Below are positions 29,501 through 42,020 of a stretch of 64,000 bases of DNA, piece by piece. Source of the DNA: Patiria miniata (Eukaryota > Echinodermata > Asteroidea > Valvatida > Asterinidae); NCBI RefSeq assembly GCF_015706575.1, contig NW_024037065.1:2480001-2544000 (forward strand), in the 5' to 3' direction. Both the position numbers and the translations under genes were made by a program. How positions within the stretch are numbered: position 1 is the first letter of the stretch; each line of letters begins with the position of its first letter. Below the pieces are notes generated by a model. That model made no database searches and had not been told where the DNA came from. It was given only the letters and a program-made list of their open reading frames with translations.

Positions 29501-31350
29501 AGCATGACGAGTGCGGGCATGCAATGCCTGCCGTGTCCTTTATAACGTGGTGTGAATGGAGATCGGAGGTTTCTTGACTTCGACGAGACATAAGCAGTAC
29601 AGAATCTTCGTTTTTGCTGCAAGATTCAGCATTTTGGAACTTGTTTAGCAGCTTCCCAGTGTTCCTTTTTTTTATGCTCAACGCGTGTCACATGCGTTTT
29701 TAAGTCGAAATGTAGCCAAAAATGTGATATTGAAGGACGAAAATTCACGAAAAAAAAAATTAGCTTGGTTCCCACATAGAAAACAATGAAGATTACACCC
29801 TCGTTCGCTACTTTTCAGAAGTTAAAATTCCGTAAAAAAACACTTTTAGAAAATAATATGCCCTTTTTTGATGGGATATCAGAAAAAAGTTAAATTTTCA
29901 TGCAAAATCATCCCAAAATTCAAACTTGGATAAAATGGATTTACAAAATGATATTTTCATAGTTTAAAAAGTATTTATCATTTTGATGAAGCCTCCTTAC
30001 CAACCGGGGTGCTTAGAAACTGTCAGAGGCGATGTCATCGCTGATATGGGGTGGTTTAATTGGTGAGTTTTCGCGCTGATAAATAAATGAATATTCATGA
30101 ACCGATAATAAGAAGTGCATACGCGCGCATACGCCCGCCATTTTTTTTTTAAATGCGCGCATTTTGCGTGGAATGAGATACGTGGGGGGCGCTGCTTCGC
30201 TCGGGCGCGCTAGACCTAGGGTGCGCGCGCGTAGGCTGGAAAAGCCGGTGTAGTGCACTAGCGCGTGTTACCTGGGGTGTGTGCGCAGTAGCCGGATTAG
30301 CTTGTGTGGGATTGCCGCGGTTTTTGGACTCGTGTAGAATTGGGGAAATTGGTGCTAAGAAGCCAGTAGAGGCGGACGTGGGTTTCAGTTGCTCGTGGTT
30401 CAAGGTGCCATAAATTGCGTGGGTGGGCAACGGACGACGTCAGGGAGACCGACTAGCTTTGGGTAGCAGTCCGGGCCGTTAGTGGTGGTCGGCGGTAGCG
30501 ACCAATTGAGTGGAGCACCTGAGATCGGAGCAGTGAGCAGCGCTGTTATTGCGTCTGTGAGTTTAATTGCATTAGCGTGCATTTTGTGTTAAGATCCGAA
30601 CTTATAAGCACTTGGGCCACATTTGTGTAGTTTTTCCCCCACTCAACTCCCGTAGTTTAACTAATTATCATTGGCACCAGCCTCCTGGCCGACTAAGCAC
30701 TATTTTCTGTCCAGTAAGGAACTTCAATTTCCTTTCCGGAACCCAAACATTTCTTTTAGTAATCAATATTGGCCTTAAAACCATCCAGTTTAGTAGGTTT
30801 GTTTGCTAAAACCCTTATAATAACATGCAACAAAAGCCTGCCAAATGTAGCAAAATCAATTCCAATACCCCTTGCTACACAAAGAATATATATAAATCTG
30901 TACAAATCTATAAAAATTGTGTTAACCATAAAAGCATATATTAACAATGGCAGAGGTATAAATACTGAAAAGTTATTTTCCCTAAAATTAACATCAAAAT
31001 ACCACGTTGAGAAAAAAACAAGAAAAAAAGCCCCCCCCCAAAAAAAATAGTCCAACAAAAAGAACGAGTAACAAGTGTCCCCCCCCCTCCCCATTATAGT
31101 TCGAAGATCCAATTATTGTGGATGTCTACATTAAACATTAAAACAGTTAAAAAGTTTCAATACACGCAATAAAAAAAAAAATATTAGAAAAAATAAGAAA
31201 AATAAGTCTACAAAACATGAGAAAAATGCCAACCCCCCCCCCCAAGTTACAAAAGTTTCGTTGCAAGTAAAAAGACGTAATATTACCCTGGAGAAAAAAA
31301 ACAGTTGAGAATTAGCACCAAAAAAAAAAAAGTTCTTTTCAGAAATAAAC
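29501..31350. other. No gene recognised; CpG-rich 30100-30580 and homopolymer-rich 31010-31330
   Basis: Positions 30100-30580 are CpG-rich with overlapping minus-strand frames (Pro/Thr/Ala-rich, no domain). Positions 31010-31330 contain three long C runs and several A runs, where sequence quality should be doubted. Confidence 0.4.
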
Positions 31351-31359
31351 ATCTGCTGC

Positions 31360-31435
31360 GCAGCAGTTATCACCACGTCGTGTTACTGCAAACCTGAGCA
31401 GCAGTTATCACCACGTCGTGTTACTGCAAACCGAA
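31360..31435. repeat. Tandem duplication of a 38-bp unit
   Basis: gcagcagttatcaccacgtc starts at 31360 and again at 31398, each followed by gtgttactgcaaacc. Confidence 0.9.
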
Positions 31436-31494
31436 ATGATACAAAAACCTTTAAACAAACGATATACGCTTTGAAGCTATGCATGGCAGCTGGC

Positions 31495-31635
31495 ATTAAA
31501 GTGGACAGAATCACGGGCAATGCCATGTGGAAAGAAATCTTTTCTTGGAAGAAGTATGGTTCTGAAAAGAACCGGTTTTCGAGAAGAGATCTCCCTCCAC
31601 ACGGCGCCATCCGAAACCCTTTTCACTTTTAAGCA
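31495..31635. repeat. Imperfect inverted repeat, arms about 65 bp
   Basis: The left arm, including aaagtggac and ccatgtggaaagaaatc, pairs with the right arm ending gatctccctccacacgg and ttcacttt, with the centre near 31565. Open frames on both strands here mirror each other and are not taken as genes. Confidence 0.5.
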
Positions 31636-31656
31636 AGAGTCATATGAGAAAAAATG

Positions 31657-32085
31657 TCAACCGAACAATGCGTGTGAGGTTTGCATGTTGGTTGTATCAG
31701 GTTTAGCCCAGTTCACATTGAAGTCACCGGTAACAATGACTCCCTGATGGCTTGAGATGGCCAGGTGTATATCATCTATGGCTGTCTGGAATTTATACCA
31801 GTAGTCGGCAGTTGAATTAGGCGGTCTGTACACGACACAGAGTAGCCACTTACTCTTTTTGAGTGTAATTTCCACGCAGGAAATTTCGAGATCAGCATGT
31901 TCAAGTTCAGGGACGTGGCAAGGACTCAGGCAGGCTTTGACACCAATCAGACCTCCTCCACCTCTACGCCGGCCACAGTTACGATCACGTCTAGTGTGAC
32001 ATAGTCGTATTGTTGAACGATAGGTTCCACTGAAATATCATCATATGTCAGCCATGTTTCTGTAATTCTCAGGATGTCAGTTTAT
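31657..32085 (-). pseudogene. LINE endonuclease-domain fragment
   Basis: The minus strand reads DILRITETWLTYDDISVEP (32085-32030), then after a frame change RRGGGGLIGVKACLSP, and CVEITLKKSKWLLCVVYRPP and GVIVTGDFNVNWAKPD. These are APE-type endonuclease signatures of non-LTR retrotransposons (TETWL, YRPPNS, GDFN). The fragment stops at 31657 without an RT domain, so it is a truncated, shifted piece. It may or may not be the same family as the LINE at 35-37 kb. Confidence 0.8.
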
Positions 32086-32757
32086 TTCTGAGACTCCTTG
32101 CATTGAAGATAAAACCTGTAACATGTTTATTGGATGTTTATACTCAGACTCAATGACAAAAACATAGGGATTACTCACAGGTATGAATTTATGCCACTTT
32201 CATGTAAAACTGTTTTAATTCATTTCATTTCCAATTCTTCCAAATTCAAAACTAAGCCGGATACCGATGATTGGGCAAACTGGTCACACATGGGACGCAC
32301 ACACTCCCATGATTTTGAACACTACTGAGTGATCAAAATACAACCACTGGCACCACAGAGTGCACAGACCCAAAGACTTAGCTGGGTACAGAGCCGAAGC
32401 TACAAGGTACGTGCATGTACATGTGTACATGTAAACAAAAACAAGTGGTTATAGGCCATATCTATGTCCATCATTAAGACGTAAACATTAAAAAGTTGCA
32501 TATCCACTGATGTAAAATTCAGTCAGAAATCTAGCCCCATGAGACTCGCGAGCGCTATTGCAACTGTACAATATTTATAACATCAACAAGAATTATAAGT
32601 GATCAAATGTCTCTTAACAATGAGAAAGGGGGAAATGGCTGACTGAACCCGTCAATAACTTGCCAAAGGCGAACAGAACTGAGCGCGCCCACAGGGAAAG
32701 GGCAGCCATCCCCAAGATGATTATAATACAAAACAAAATATAGAAACACTTACAAAT
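32086..32757. other. 3' terminal region of element A, non-coding
   Basis: Landmarks tatactcaga (near 32141), gccggatacc and gggcaaactggtcacaca (32256-32290) and agacccaaaga (near 32368) occur in the same order in element B's terminal repeats at 57572 and 58732. An acatgtacatgtgtacatgt run lies near 32415. Confidence 0.55.
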
Positions 32758-33231
32758 TCAGAAGTGATACAATACCCTGTCGCAGATTGGCCACAAAAAC
32801 ATCATTCCCATAGGGAGACAGGTGTACCCCATCGTAGTTAAAAAGGGAGGTCTCTGACCACACAAACTGGGGGTGGTGCAGGCAATAGGCATGAATTGCA
32901 GCACATTGCGTTTAGCCCACCGATTGACCGTGCGCCGCTTCCGATCAATTGCGAATTGGGATCGCGCGCCAATATAAAAAACGCGCTGCAAAATGTCAGA
33001 CCACACTAGCAGAGCTTGGGGATAAGCTTGCGCGCAATCGCGCAAAAGAACACTAATACGCTGCCGAAGCGCATACTCATCTGTGTTTACAAGGTCATTT
33101 GTTCCAATTTGTATGACCAGCAAACGAGGGGGAGATCGAGCCCGAGACGACAAACCAGATAGCAGGTTAGCTACTGCACCTACGCCTGCACTCCCCTGGC
33201 CCTTCCAAACTACCCTTACTGGCAAACTCAA
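32758..33231 (-). pseudogene. SGNH-hydrolase-like ORF of element A
   Basis: Contains PPRLLVIQIGTNDLVNTDEY, with the GxND block of SGNH/GDSL hydrolases, and VFYIGARSQFAIDRKRR, shared with element B. Some Ngaro-type elements are known to carry such an ORF; its role in the element life cycle is not established. Part of a broken old copy. Confidence 0.7.
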
Positions 33232-33561
33232 TGGTCGCTCAGCTCGTCGAATGATCTAATCACCCACAATCCACACACAAACTAAATTTAAGGAACAAAG
33301 AAATGGCATCTCAAGCATTGCCCGCATAAAGGATATAGCAGAAATTACTAAATTAGATTCTCCTATACCAACTATTGTATCTTAATTAATGAACACCTGA
33401 CAATCCATGCATTGAGTGACAAATGCTTCGAGTAGAAGATATCGTTACAATAAAATGTGATTAGAGATACAAATTATACACAAGGATAATTACATGTAAA
33501 CATGCCCTCCAATAATGCACCTGACATTACTGTTATACTGTTACACTGTTATACTGTTAGA
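33232..33561. other. Spacer within element A
   Basis: AT-rich, with a ctgttatactgttacactgt simple repeat near 33532-33560. No coding evidence. Confidence 0.5.
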
Positions 33562-34508
33562 CTAGGTACATTTCACCCAAAATATCACATTTATCTCTCT
33601 ATTTACTATTGAAATTACAACTTGGCACAGGGCGAATGTATGACAAAAAACAAGCTGACCGCCAGCGACCCATACTGCGAATGGCACGCCTAGTTCTGCC
33701 GCTGCAGATGCCGCACCTATTCTAAAAAAAATGCCCCCGAATATGCAGGTGTGACAGACCTGCAAAATCAACTGCCTTCCGTAAAACTGTATTAAATTGA
33801 TATTGTGTGAGTGGCTGACCATCAAAGTGACAGAAAAAGGGCCCATTGAAGGTGGCCGGACTCCTACATAATCAAGCAAGGGCTTTATTACGAGATTGCA
33901 CCATGCGAATAGATTGTGGGGGCCATGCTGATTGTTTTTTTGCGTGCCTAAAAACAATGAGAACAGACACATTTGGTGTGTTGCTATCACAAAACTGAAT
34001 ATCCGATACTGACAATACCCCATTCGGTATGCGGTGTTTGGAAAAAAAACTGTGAATTCTCCAACTCTCATGAATCCAAAAAAGGCAGTTAAAACACTGC
34101 CCGAAACATAACTGACTCATATCGTGTGGAACACACTGTGGTAAGAGTTTTCAGAATCTGTTCAAGTATGCTCAAAGTAATTGGTACCCTACAATCTACT
34201 GCTGGCTGTAAGCGCCGTGCACCTTCCATTAGCCTAGCTACAAGAAAATCACTTGTGGGATCACACTGGCCACTTAATTTAAAATAATAACTAACCCCTG
34301 ATACATAGGTGGTAATGGTGGCTGGGGACAGACCGCGCAAGGACAGCCATGCTATAAAACGACGAATCTCAATAGCAGATGCCGGATCCGAACTCTCGGT
34401 ACAATGTTGGCGCCTAAAATTATTAAAAGCCGTCCAACCCGCTGCATAGGTCTTGTGCGTATTGGGTGCAAGGGCTGCGCCTAGTAATCGATCCACCTCG
34501 CCATCCAC
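33562..34508 (-). pseudogene. Tyrosine recombinase region of element A
   Basis: The N-terminal part reads RLLGAALAPNTHKTYAAGW and RRFIAWLSLRGLSPATITTY. Further on there are AKKQSAWPPQS-like and FFRIGAASAAAELGV stretches that match the RHSKNNQHGPP and HSFRIGAASSAASLG motifs of element B. The enzyme would integrate circular cDNA by recombination rather than by DDE integrase. Broken. Confidence 0.78.
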
Positions 34509-34559
34509 TAAACTTGAGGCAGCTGAGGAAGGGGGGTCATGTCCGCATCCGCTAAAGGG

Positions 34560-35022
34560 ACGGCTGACCGGAAACGGGACATCTGAAAACGGGATAAAGC
34601 ATCTGCTATCTCATTACATTAACCTGGTACATGAACTGCTCTGAATGAAACATTAAAATGTAAACATTGCAACACAAACCAACGGACAAGCTGCATAATC
34701 CTTTCACAAGAAGAGGATTTTTTGTTGATGATGGTCACAACAGCAGTGTTGTCTGTATGGAATAAAACCTTCCGGCCAGCAAGAAGTGGAACCCAGCATT
34801 TCAGCGCAATAAGCAGCGGGTACAGCTCTAAGAAGGCAATTGAAGGAAGATTATGCAATAAACTATCATGCCATCGACCTTGGACCCATGTGCCTTGGAA
34901 ATATGCCCCAAATCCTATGCTAGCTGCAGCATCTGTGAAAAGGTCAAGCGCTTCATTGGACTGCCACTCAAGGTTAGCAAATACTTAAGTCCCATTGTAG
35001 TGTGTAATGAAATCTAGTCATG
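34560..35022 (-). pseudogene. RNase H region of element A
   Basis: Reads LFTDAAASIGFGAYFQGTWV, PSIAFLELYPLLIALKCW and VLFHTDNTAVVTIINKKSS, the RNase H signature of DIRS-type elements (TDAAAS, HTDN). It is cut on its 5' side by the LINE. Broken. Confidence 0.8.
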
Positions 35023-37320
35023 TCAGTTTAGTTTACTTTTACTTTATTTCATCTCAAGGCATAAAAGAATACAGTTCGTACTTAGAATTTATTATGATTT
35101 ATACATGTTTTTTAGCATATAAAGATAAGAATAATAACGTTTGTTTAATACCACCTAGAGATGCAGGGGACCCACAAAAAGCAAAGCTTGTCGAGTGCGA
35201 GTCCCCTAAATATTAACAACAAAGAAGATACAGGATGACAAGAACGATAATAAACAAAGACAGTATGAAAGCTAAACACAAACAAACAAAAAACCCATAC
35301 ATACAAACAATAACGTAACATAATAGTTAAATTAGAGGTGAATTTTAAATGAAAACGAGTATGATAATAAGCTACGCGAAAGTCACAATATGACAAACAG
35401 TAACAAACGGGTGAATTTTACAGTGAAATGAATAATTTATAAAATAAAATAAAAGGTTCCAAAACAAGCAAAAGTAATACAAAAGGAGCATGCAAGAAAG
35501 CCACACCAACATGATATAGAACAATACAAACAGGTAGTACGAAGGATTTAGAAGGAATGTTGCAGAACAGTACTGACAAGAAAAAAACAATTTGATAGGG
35601 CCTAAGTGATGAAGTTCTGAGTTCATTAATTCGAGTACTTGTTGAGAAGAATCTGTTTAAAGTTGGTTTTGAAAGTAGAAATAGATGACGATTTTTTTAT
35701 TGTATTGTCTAGGGAGTTCCACAATTTTGGCCCTTCAAATTTAACACTTTTTTGGGCTAGAGCTGTCCGTACAAATGGTAAATGAAATTCGGTGGCCTGT
35801 CGAGTTAAATATCTATGAAAGTCCCTTTTTCTGGTAAACATGGACGAAATGCAGTTCGGTAGATCATTTTTTGTTAATTGAAACATGAGGATACCGAGTT
35901 GGAAATGGTATATGTCGTTTACCTTGAGTGTGTTATCGAGTAGAAAAAGCGGGTCAGAGTGAGCTAGATAGCTGGTATGATTTGTAATTCTTAGGGCCTT
36001 TTTTTGGAGTAAAACTAGTCGATTCATTGATTTTTGAAAACAGTTTCCCCAAGCTAAGATTCCGTAATTAATATATGACAATATTAAAGTATTGTACAGG
36101 GATAAAAGGATATATTTAGGTATATAAAACTTGAGCCTGTTGATAATACCAATGTTTCTAGAAATAGTTTTACATATATAATCGATGTGGTTGTTTTAAG
36201 TTAATTTATTATCAATATATAAACCAAGAAATTTAGTGCAATCTGTTACAGTAATCTTGTTGTTATCAATGAAAATATCCCTTGGTAATGAACGTAAAGA
36301 ATTACTGAAAAACATACACTTAGTCTTTTTGACATTTAAAGAAAGTTTGTTTGCTTTTATCCAGTCTGATATAAGAACAAGGTCAGTATTAACAACGTCA
36401 ATCAAATCATTAATATTTTTGTTACTATAGAATAAATTTGAATCACCGGCAAATAAGATACAAAACAAACGTTTTGAGACATTAACTAGGTCATTTATAT
36501 AAACAAGAAATAGTAGTGGTCCAACAATAGATCCTTGAGGAACCCCACATGTCAAGGAACGTATATTAGAAGGAGTGTCGTTAACTAATACATATTGCTT
36601 TCTGTTAGATAGATAACTTTGAAACCAAGCAAGAGGGACTCCTCTGATGCCATAGTAATTAAGCTTGTATAACAATACATTATGATCTAAGGTGTCAAAA
36701 GCTTTTGAAAAATCAAGAAAAATACCAAGGGTGTGTTCTGAGTTATCTAAACCTGTCACAACCTTATCAATGAGATGAAGAACGGCATGAGTAGGGGAAT
36801 GTTTTGAACGAAACCCAAACTGGAAGTTTGAATGATATCGTATTTACGTAAGAAATCAAGAGTACGTACATAAACAATTCTTTCCAAAATTTTCGAAAAA
36901 CACGGTAATATTGAAATTGGCCTGTAGTTGCTTACTTGGTCAGTATCTGAAGCTTTGTAAATAGGAATAACTTTTGCTATCTTCAGGTTGTCTGGCACAA
37001 TACCAGTTGATAAAGGAACGTTAATAATGTATGTAAGAGGTTCTACAATTACGGAAACAGTATTTTTTAGAACAAAGGAAGTGATTAAATCAAAACCACT
37101 GCTAGCTTTATTTGGCAAATTCTTGATAATATCAGCAATTTCTTTTTTAGTGGCTGGTTGAAAAAATAATGATTGTGAGTTAGAATGAGCGAGATAATCA
37201 GAGAATTTTGTTTTGCATTGAGGAATATTTTTAGCCAGATTGGGGCCTATGTTTGCAAAAAAAATATTAAAACTCTCGGCCCTAATTTGGGGGTCATCAG
37301 TTAAATTTCCATTAACAGTA
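35023..37320 (-). mobile_element. Jockey-superfamily LINE, 5'-truncated, inserted in element A
   Basis: Minus-strand RT with KIAKVIPIYKASD, NYRPISILPCFSKILER, GIFLDFSKAFDTLDH, CGVPQGSIVGPLLFLVYIND and a thumb/C-terminal part GILAWGN, LLQKKALRITNHTSYLAHSD. The RT frame shifts near 36757, has a stop at about 36197-36199, and the catalytic box is FAGD instead of FADD, so it is inactive. The 3' end (left side) is A-rich (atgaaataaagtaaaagtaa near 35028-35050). The element A frame is recognisable on both sides, which defines the insertion. Target duplication not resolved. Confidence 0.85.
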
Positions 37321-38045
37321 AATCTAATCTTGCACCTTTGGAAATACGAACCCTATGATAAGGTTGTGTAAGCCCCTTTGTAAGGGAAAGTAAGCGCCGC
37401 AAAAAGGCTCGTCCAGGAGGAATCGCCCTGCACAAGAAATTAAGTGAACCAACAATGGACTGTATTTCGACCAATGACATCTTCCGTTTGCCAAGTGCCT
37501 TGTAAAACTGCTGCGTAATTGCTCTGACCTTATCCTGGGGAACCCGAATATGCCCAGCCACTGCATCGATCTCCAATCCTAAATATGTGATAGTCTGTAC
37601 TGGCCCTACAGTTTTCTCCTCTGCCTAAGGGACCTCAAGTTCCGCACATATGCATGTGAACGTAGTAAGCAACTCTGCACAATTTGCAAATGATGCTCCC
37701 ACAAACAAAAAAATCATCAAGGTAGTGAGTCAACGACAGGGATCGAGAAACAAACTTTTCACGAAATTCCAAAAACGTACTAAATTTCTCAAACAGTGAA
37801 CAGGAAATACTACAACCCATCGGTAAACACTTATCATAGTAGTACATTCCACCAAATTTAAACACATGTAGCTCATAATCAGCAGGAGATACCGGCAATA
37901 ACCGAAAGGCAGACTTAATATCCACTTTGGCCATCCATGCCCCCTTCCCAACTTGTACAGCCAACTGCACCGCTTTATCAAAGGAAGGATAGTGAACTAC
38001 ACAGAGATCTTTGTCAATAAAATCATTTATCGACTGTCCAGCTGG
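37321..38045 (-). pseudogene. Reverse transcriptase region of element A, 3' part
   Basis: Contains SINDFIDKDLCVVHYPSFDK, KVDIKSAFRLLPVSP, YYDKCLPMGCSISCSLFEKF and HYLDDFFVCG (the YLDD catalytic box), then VGSLNFLCRAIPPGRAFLRR. This is DIRS/Ngaro-type RT. It is bounded by the LINE on one side and the foldback element on the other. Broken. Confidence 0.85.
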
Positions 38046-39439
38046 GAATAGTGGAGCTGCTAAGCGAAATATCGTGCACTTTGTGGTAAAAGCATGAAAT
38101 TTGGTATGTTGGGTTAAAAATGGGCTAAAAATCATTTTAAGATCGGGACCCATCCTGGATTTTGACCATTTTGGGGGCGGAGCTTGATTTTTTTTAAAAA
38201 GGGGGTGCAAACAATAAAAACCCATAAAAACTATATTTAACATCCATTTTTCTAGTTTTTCTATGTTTTGAAAATAAACTTCAACATAAAATAGGACATT
38301 CTAGCATTTTAGCGCCTGTTATTTTCCACCCATTTTGTGGGCGTGGCCTAAATGTGTAAAAGAGGCGGTATATATTAGCAGTTGGTTCAAATATGGAAAA
38401 TACCGTTCAGTTTGGTGGTAAAATCTTGTAAATTGGCATGTTTAGTCGAAATGAGCTGAAAATAATTGTAAAGGATGGACCCATCTTGGATCTTGCCCAT
38501 TTTGGGGGCGGAGCTTGATCAGTTAAAAAGGGGAGTGCAAACAAATACAAATTTAGAAAAGCTGTATTTATCATCCATTTTCCTTTGTTCGTCATGCTTT
38601 TAAATACACAGAGACATGATAAAAAAATTCAAACATTCTAACACTTGTTATTTTTTACCCTTTTGTGGGCGTGGCCTAAATATGAAAAGGGGGCCGCACA
38701 TTAAGGCAGCTTCATTCAAACGAGGGAAAATGCAACACTTTTACTGGTAAAACACAAATTCTGCATTGGTTAACTATGTTTGCCATACACTGTAAAGATC
38801 AGTTTAAAATGGTTGCAAGGATTTTGCCTTTTTAGGGGTGGAGCTACAATTTAAAGTAGGGGGTTGAATATTCTAGAAGATTAAATATTTCATATTTAAT
38901 TTAGTGTGATTGGCTACAAGTAACATAGGTTACAGCAGCTGCGGCATTTCCTTGTTTGTAAACACTACTGGCATCACGGGGGGGGGGGCGGCTTAACGGT
39001 GGACTTCACCTAATCTTGCAAGTGCTTTTCATGTATATATGGGCATGTATACATGAAAATAATAAAAAATATGCCCAGAGTATACGTCAATTCCTTGCAG
39101 TGTGTACTGCTGGATTTATTTCATATGGATGTTTGGACTTGGAAAGTAATATCTTGATGTTTGAAAAGGTGGGATTAATTTTTTGGAAAAATTATGTAGC
39201 TTCTTAAAAAATGTGCTTGCATAAACTATTCCAAAATATACAAACTTCATGTAGGAATGAATAAATGTATGTATTGAAAGCACATTCTGTTTACCTCACA
39301 GCAACAATGTAGCTGATAACATTATTTGTGCCACAAACATTGCCACTTGATACGAATTAATACAAGACTTATATCTGCGGATCGCATGTGTCACCTATAT
39401 ATATTGTGTTCTTAAAAAAATGTTTTTGACATTTTGTGC

Positions 39440-39860
39440 ATTTTTAAACAACGACCTCAAATGACCCCTACATGACTTTTTCCTCCAATTTTGGAAGCGT
39501 TGTGATGAACCTCAACCAAAGGATCACTCCATCCAACTTCTAAATGACATTATAATCCATCAAATTCTGTACTAGACAAAGAAAAAATTGAAACATATTT
39601 GAACAATGACCTCTAATGAGCCCTAGATGACCTTTGACCTCAGTAATTCCATGAAGAATTGTGTCTTCTCATGCACCCAAGGGTCACTGCATCTAAGTTT
39701 CATCAAAATCCATGAAAGCATGTAGAATGTTGTAAGCTTTCCCCAAAAACTGTTAGTTACATCATGATTAACCTCAGTTGACCGTTGACCCATGACATTT
39801 GATCTAAAATATATCGCACATTATCTTTGCTACCCAATGACCCTTGTGTCCAAGTTTTAT
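39440..39860. repeat. Diverged repeats with tgacctttgacc-type words in the loop of the foldback element
   Basis: Three to four degenerate units carry cgacctcaaatgacccctac, gatgacctttgacctcagt and ttgaccgttgacccatgac. AGGTCA-like half-sites recur. No coding frame. Likely a common dispersed repeat. Confidence 0.5.
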
Positions 39861-40850
39861 GGAATTTGGGCAAATATTTAGGAAACAGAGAAATTCCAAA
39901 ACTTTAACATCCATGCGAGACTTTAAGGGTCTAAGGGTCTACAGGTCTAATCATTTTCTAAATCTCCCTATGACAACTTCCGGTTTGATGACGTCACGCT
40001 CCTAAACCTCACAAGTTCATAATTTTACGTTTTTTTTCCATAGAATATCCAAGGGTAAGTTTGGTAAAAGTTTGATGAATGGTTTTTAAATAGTACAATA
40101 GGGGAAGGGGGCTCTTTCAGGTGATGAAAATACCATTCATTTTTTTGTAAGCCCCGTATTAAAGTTAAGGTCTAGTGACTTCACGTACTTGACAAAATAT
40201 TTATTGTCAATTAATGGTCGATTACAAAATATCAACATGGGTTTTATTTTGTTCAAGACTTCGTTCAAGCGATGGCCACTTTTGAAGATGTTGGAGGGTA
40301 AATATTTGTTCAAAGTTTCATGTTACAAGGTACTGTTTAGAAGAAAAGAAACGGAGCATCATCTAGAAAAAAAATAAAAGGAAACATAAGGGCAAAAGAA
40401 AAATTGTGACCATTTCAAAATTGTGATAGGGTTGTACCCACAGAGCTATATGAAATCACCAGAACGCTAACTCCTCACTTTTTTTACGCAGAAAAGCCCT
40501 GAAGGTGTTCTGGGCGCAGACGTTTTGAATTCATGTGGGTGTTTGTAAAACAAAATGGAATTAGATGGTGTGAATTTCGAAAGTGCACTCTAAATGTGGT
40601 ATCTACCAAAATGACATCATATACCGTACTGGCCAACCAACATTCATGCCAAATATTAGGAAAATCACGCAAAAAAAAGGAATTACAATGGGGGAGTGAG
40701 GGGGAACAGCAATTCGGTCTTTAGCAGATCCAAAACACCCCAGTCCTAATAGTGATAGGGTTAACTTTCAATAGACTGTAGTCCAATCAATGAAGAGAGA
40801 ATCCACAGCCATTGACTCTGACTTGGCAATTGCTTCAATATTTACACATA

Positions 40851-41085
40851 GGGCCCAAAAAATAATGATTCTGCTTCCGGTTACCCCACCTACCCTATTT
40901 TGACAGCCCCTACCCTAATTTTGTTTTGGGAACAATAAAAAAAATAAACAAAAACCATCAATTACCACTTTTTACCATGGACTACACACAGACACCTACA
41001 TATGATCAACACAAAAAGAATGCACTTACTTTCCTACCCTATTTTCAAATGCCATGTTAACGGAAGCAGAACTATTTTTTTGGCC
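40851..41085. mobile_element. 235-bp MITE with TA target duplication, inside the foldback loop
   Basis: The left end gggcccaaaaaataatg, then attctgcttccggttac, pairs with the right end, whose reverse complement is ggccaaaaaaatag, then ttctgcttccgttaac. TA lies on each side (40849-40850, 41086-41087). Tc1/mariner-type size and duplication; superfamily uncertain. Confidence 0.65.
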
Positions 41086-42020
41086 TAGGCTGTATGTACC
41101 AGTACATCTAAGGACATGAAACCACTTTGAGTGAGTATACCCAGTAGAAATATGACCACAGCAATATTACCACCTTTTACCTTTCTATGCGAATATTCAA
41201 CCCTCTACTTTAAAATGTAGCTCCACCCCTAAAAGGGTAAAATCCTTGCAACCTTTTAAACTTATCTTTACTTTACAGTGTATGGCAAACATAGTTAACC
41301 AATGCAGAATTTGTGTTTTACCAGCAAAAGTGCTGCATTTTCCCTCGTTTGAATGAAGCTGCTTTAATGTGCGGCCTCCTTTTCAAATTTCGGCCACGCC
41401 CACAAAAGGGTAAAAAATAACAAGTGTTAGAATGTTTGAATTTTTTTTATCATGTCTCTGTGTATTTAAAACATGAAGAACAAACGAAAATGGATGTTAA
41501 ATACAGTTTTTCTAAATTTGTATTTGTTTGCACTCCCCTTTTTAACTCATCAAGCTCCGCCCCCAAAATGGGCAAGATCTAAGATGGAACCATCCCTTAA
41601 AATTATTTTCAGCTCATTTCGACTAAACTTGCCAATTTACAAGATTTTACCACCAAACTGAATGGTATTTTCCATATTTGGCCAAACTGCTAATATATAC
41701 CGCCTCTTTTACACATTTAGGCCACGCCCACAAAATGGGTGGTAAACAACAGGTGTTAACAAGCTGGAATGTCTTATTTTATGTTTTAGCTTACTTCAAC
41801 GCAAAGAAAAAATGAGGGAAATGGATGTTAAATACAGTTTTTATTGTTTGCACCCCCTTTTCAAAAAATCAAGCTCCGCCCCCAAAATGGGCAAAATCCA
41901 GGATGGGTCCCGATCTTAAAATAATTTTTAGCCCATTTTGACCCCACATACCAATTTTCATGCTTTTACCACAAAGTGCACGATTTTGGCCAAAAATGGA
42001 CCTAAGCAGCTCCACTAGAA

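Larger units (their letters stand above)
38049..42017. mobile_element. Foldback DNA element, about 4 kb, with 830-bp terminal inverted repeats
   Basis: The ends read tagtggagctgct inward at both 38049 and 42017. Arms run about 38049-38877 and 41187-42017. The triplet gaa flanks it on both sides (38046-38048, 42018-42020), a 3-bp target duplication. Each arm contains three diverged units of about 330 bp that carry the boxes gggggcggagcttgat and gtgggcgtggcctaaat. The 2.3-kb loop has no transposase. The superfamily is not determined; it begins TAGTG and ends CACTA, the reverse of the CACTA family. It is inserted in the RT region of element A. Confidence 0.85.

Noticed and set aside
30149-30582. 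Pro/Thr/Ala-rich minus frames in CpG-rich DNA
   Set aside because: Overlapping frames with no domain or splice support; high GC content leaves few stops.
38407-41661. Matching 62-codon frames (minus 38407-38595 and plus 41473-41661, KWMxNTxFLNLYLFALPFLT)
   Set aside because: They are the two inverted arms of the foldback element read in mirror image. No evidence of translation.
38049-42017. CACTA-family assignment because of the 3-bp duplication
   Set aside because: CACTA elements begin CACTA and end TAGTG; this one has the opposite orientation and no matching transposase.
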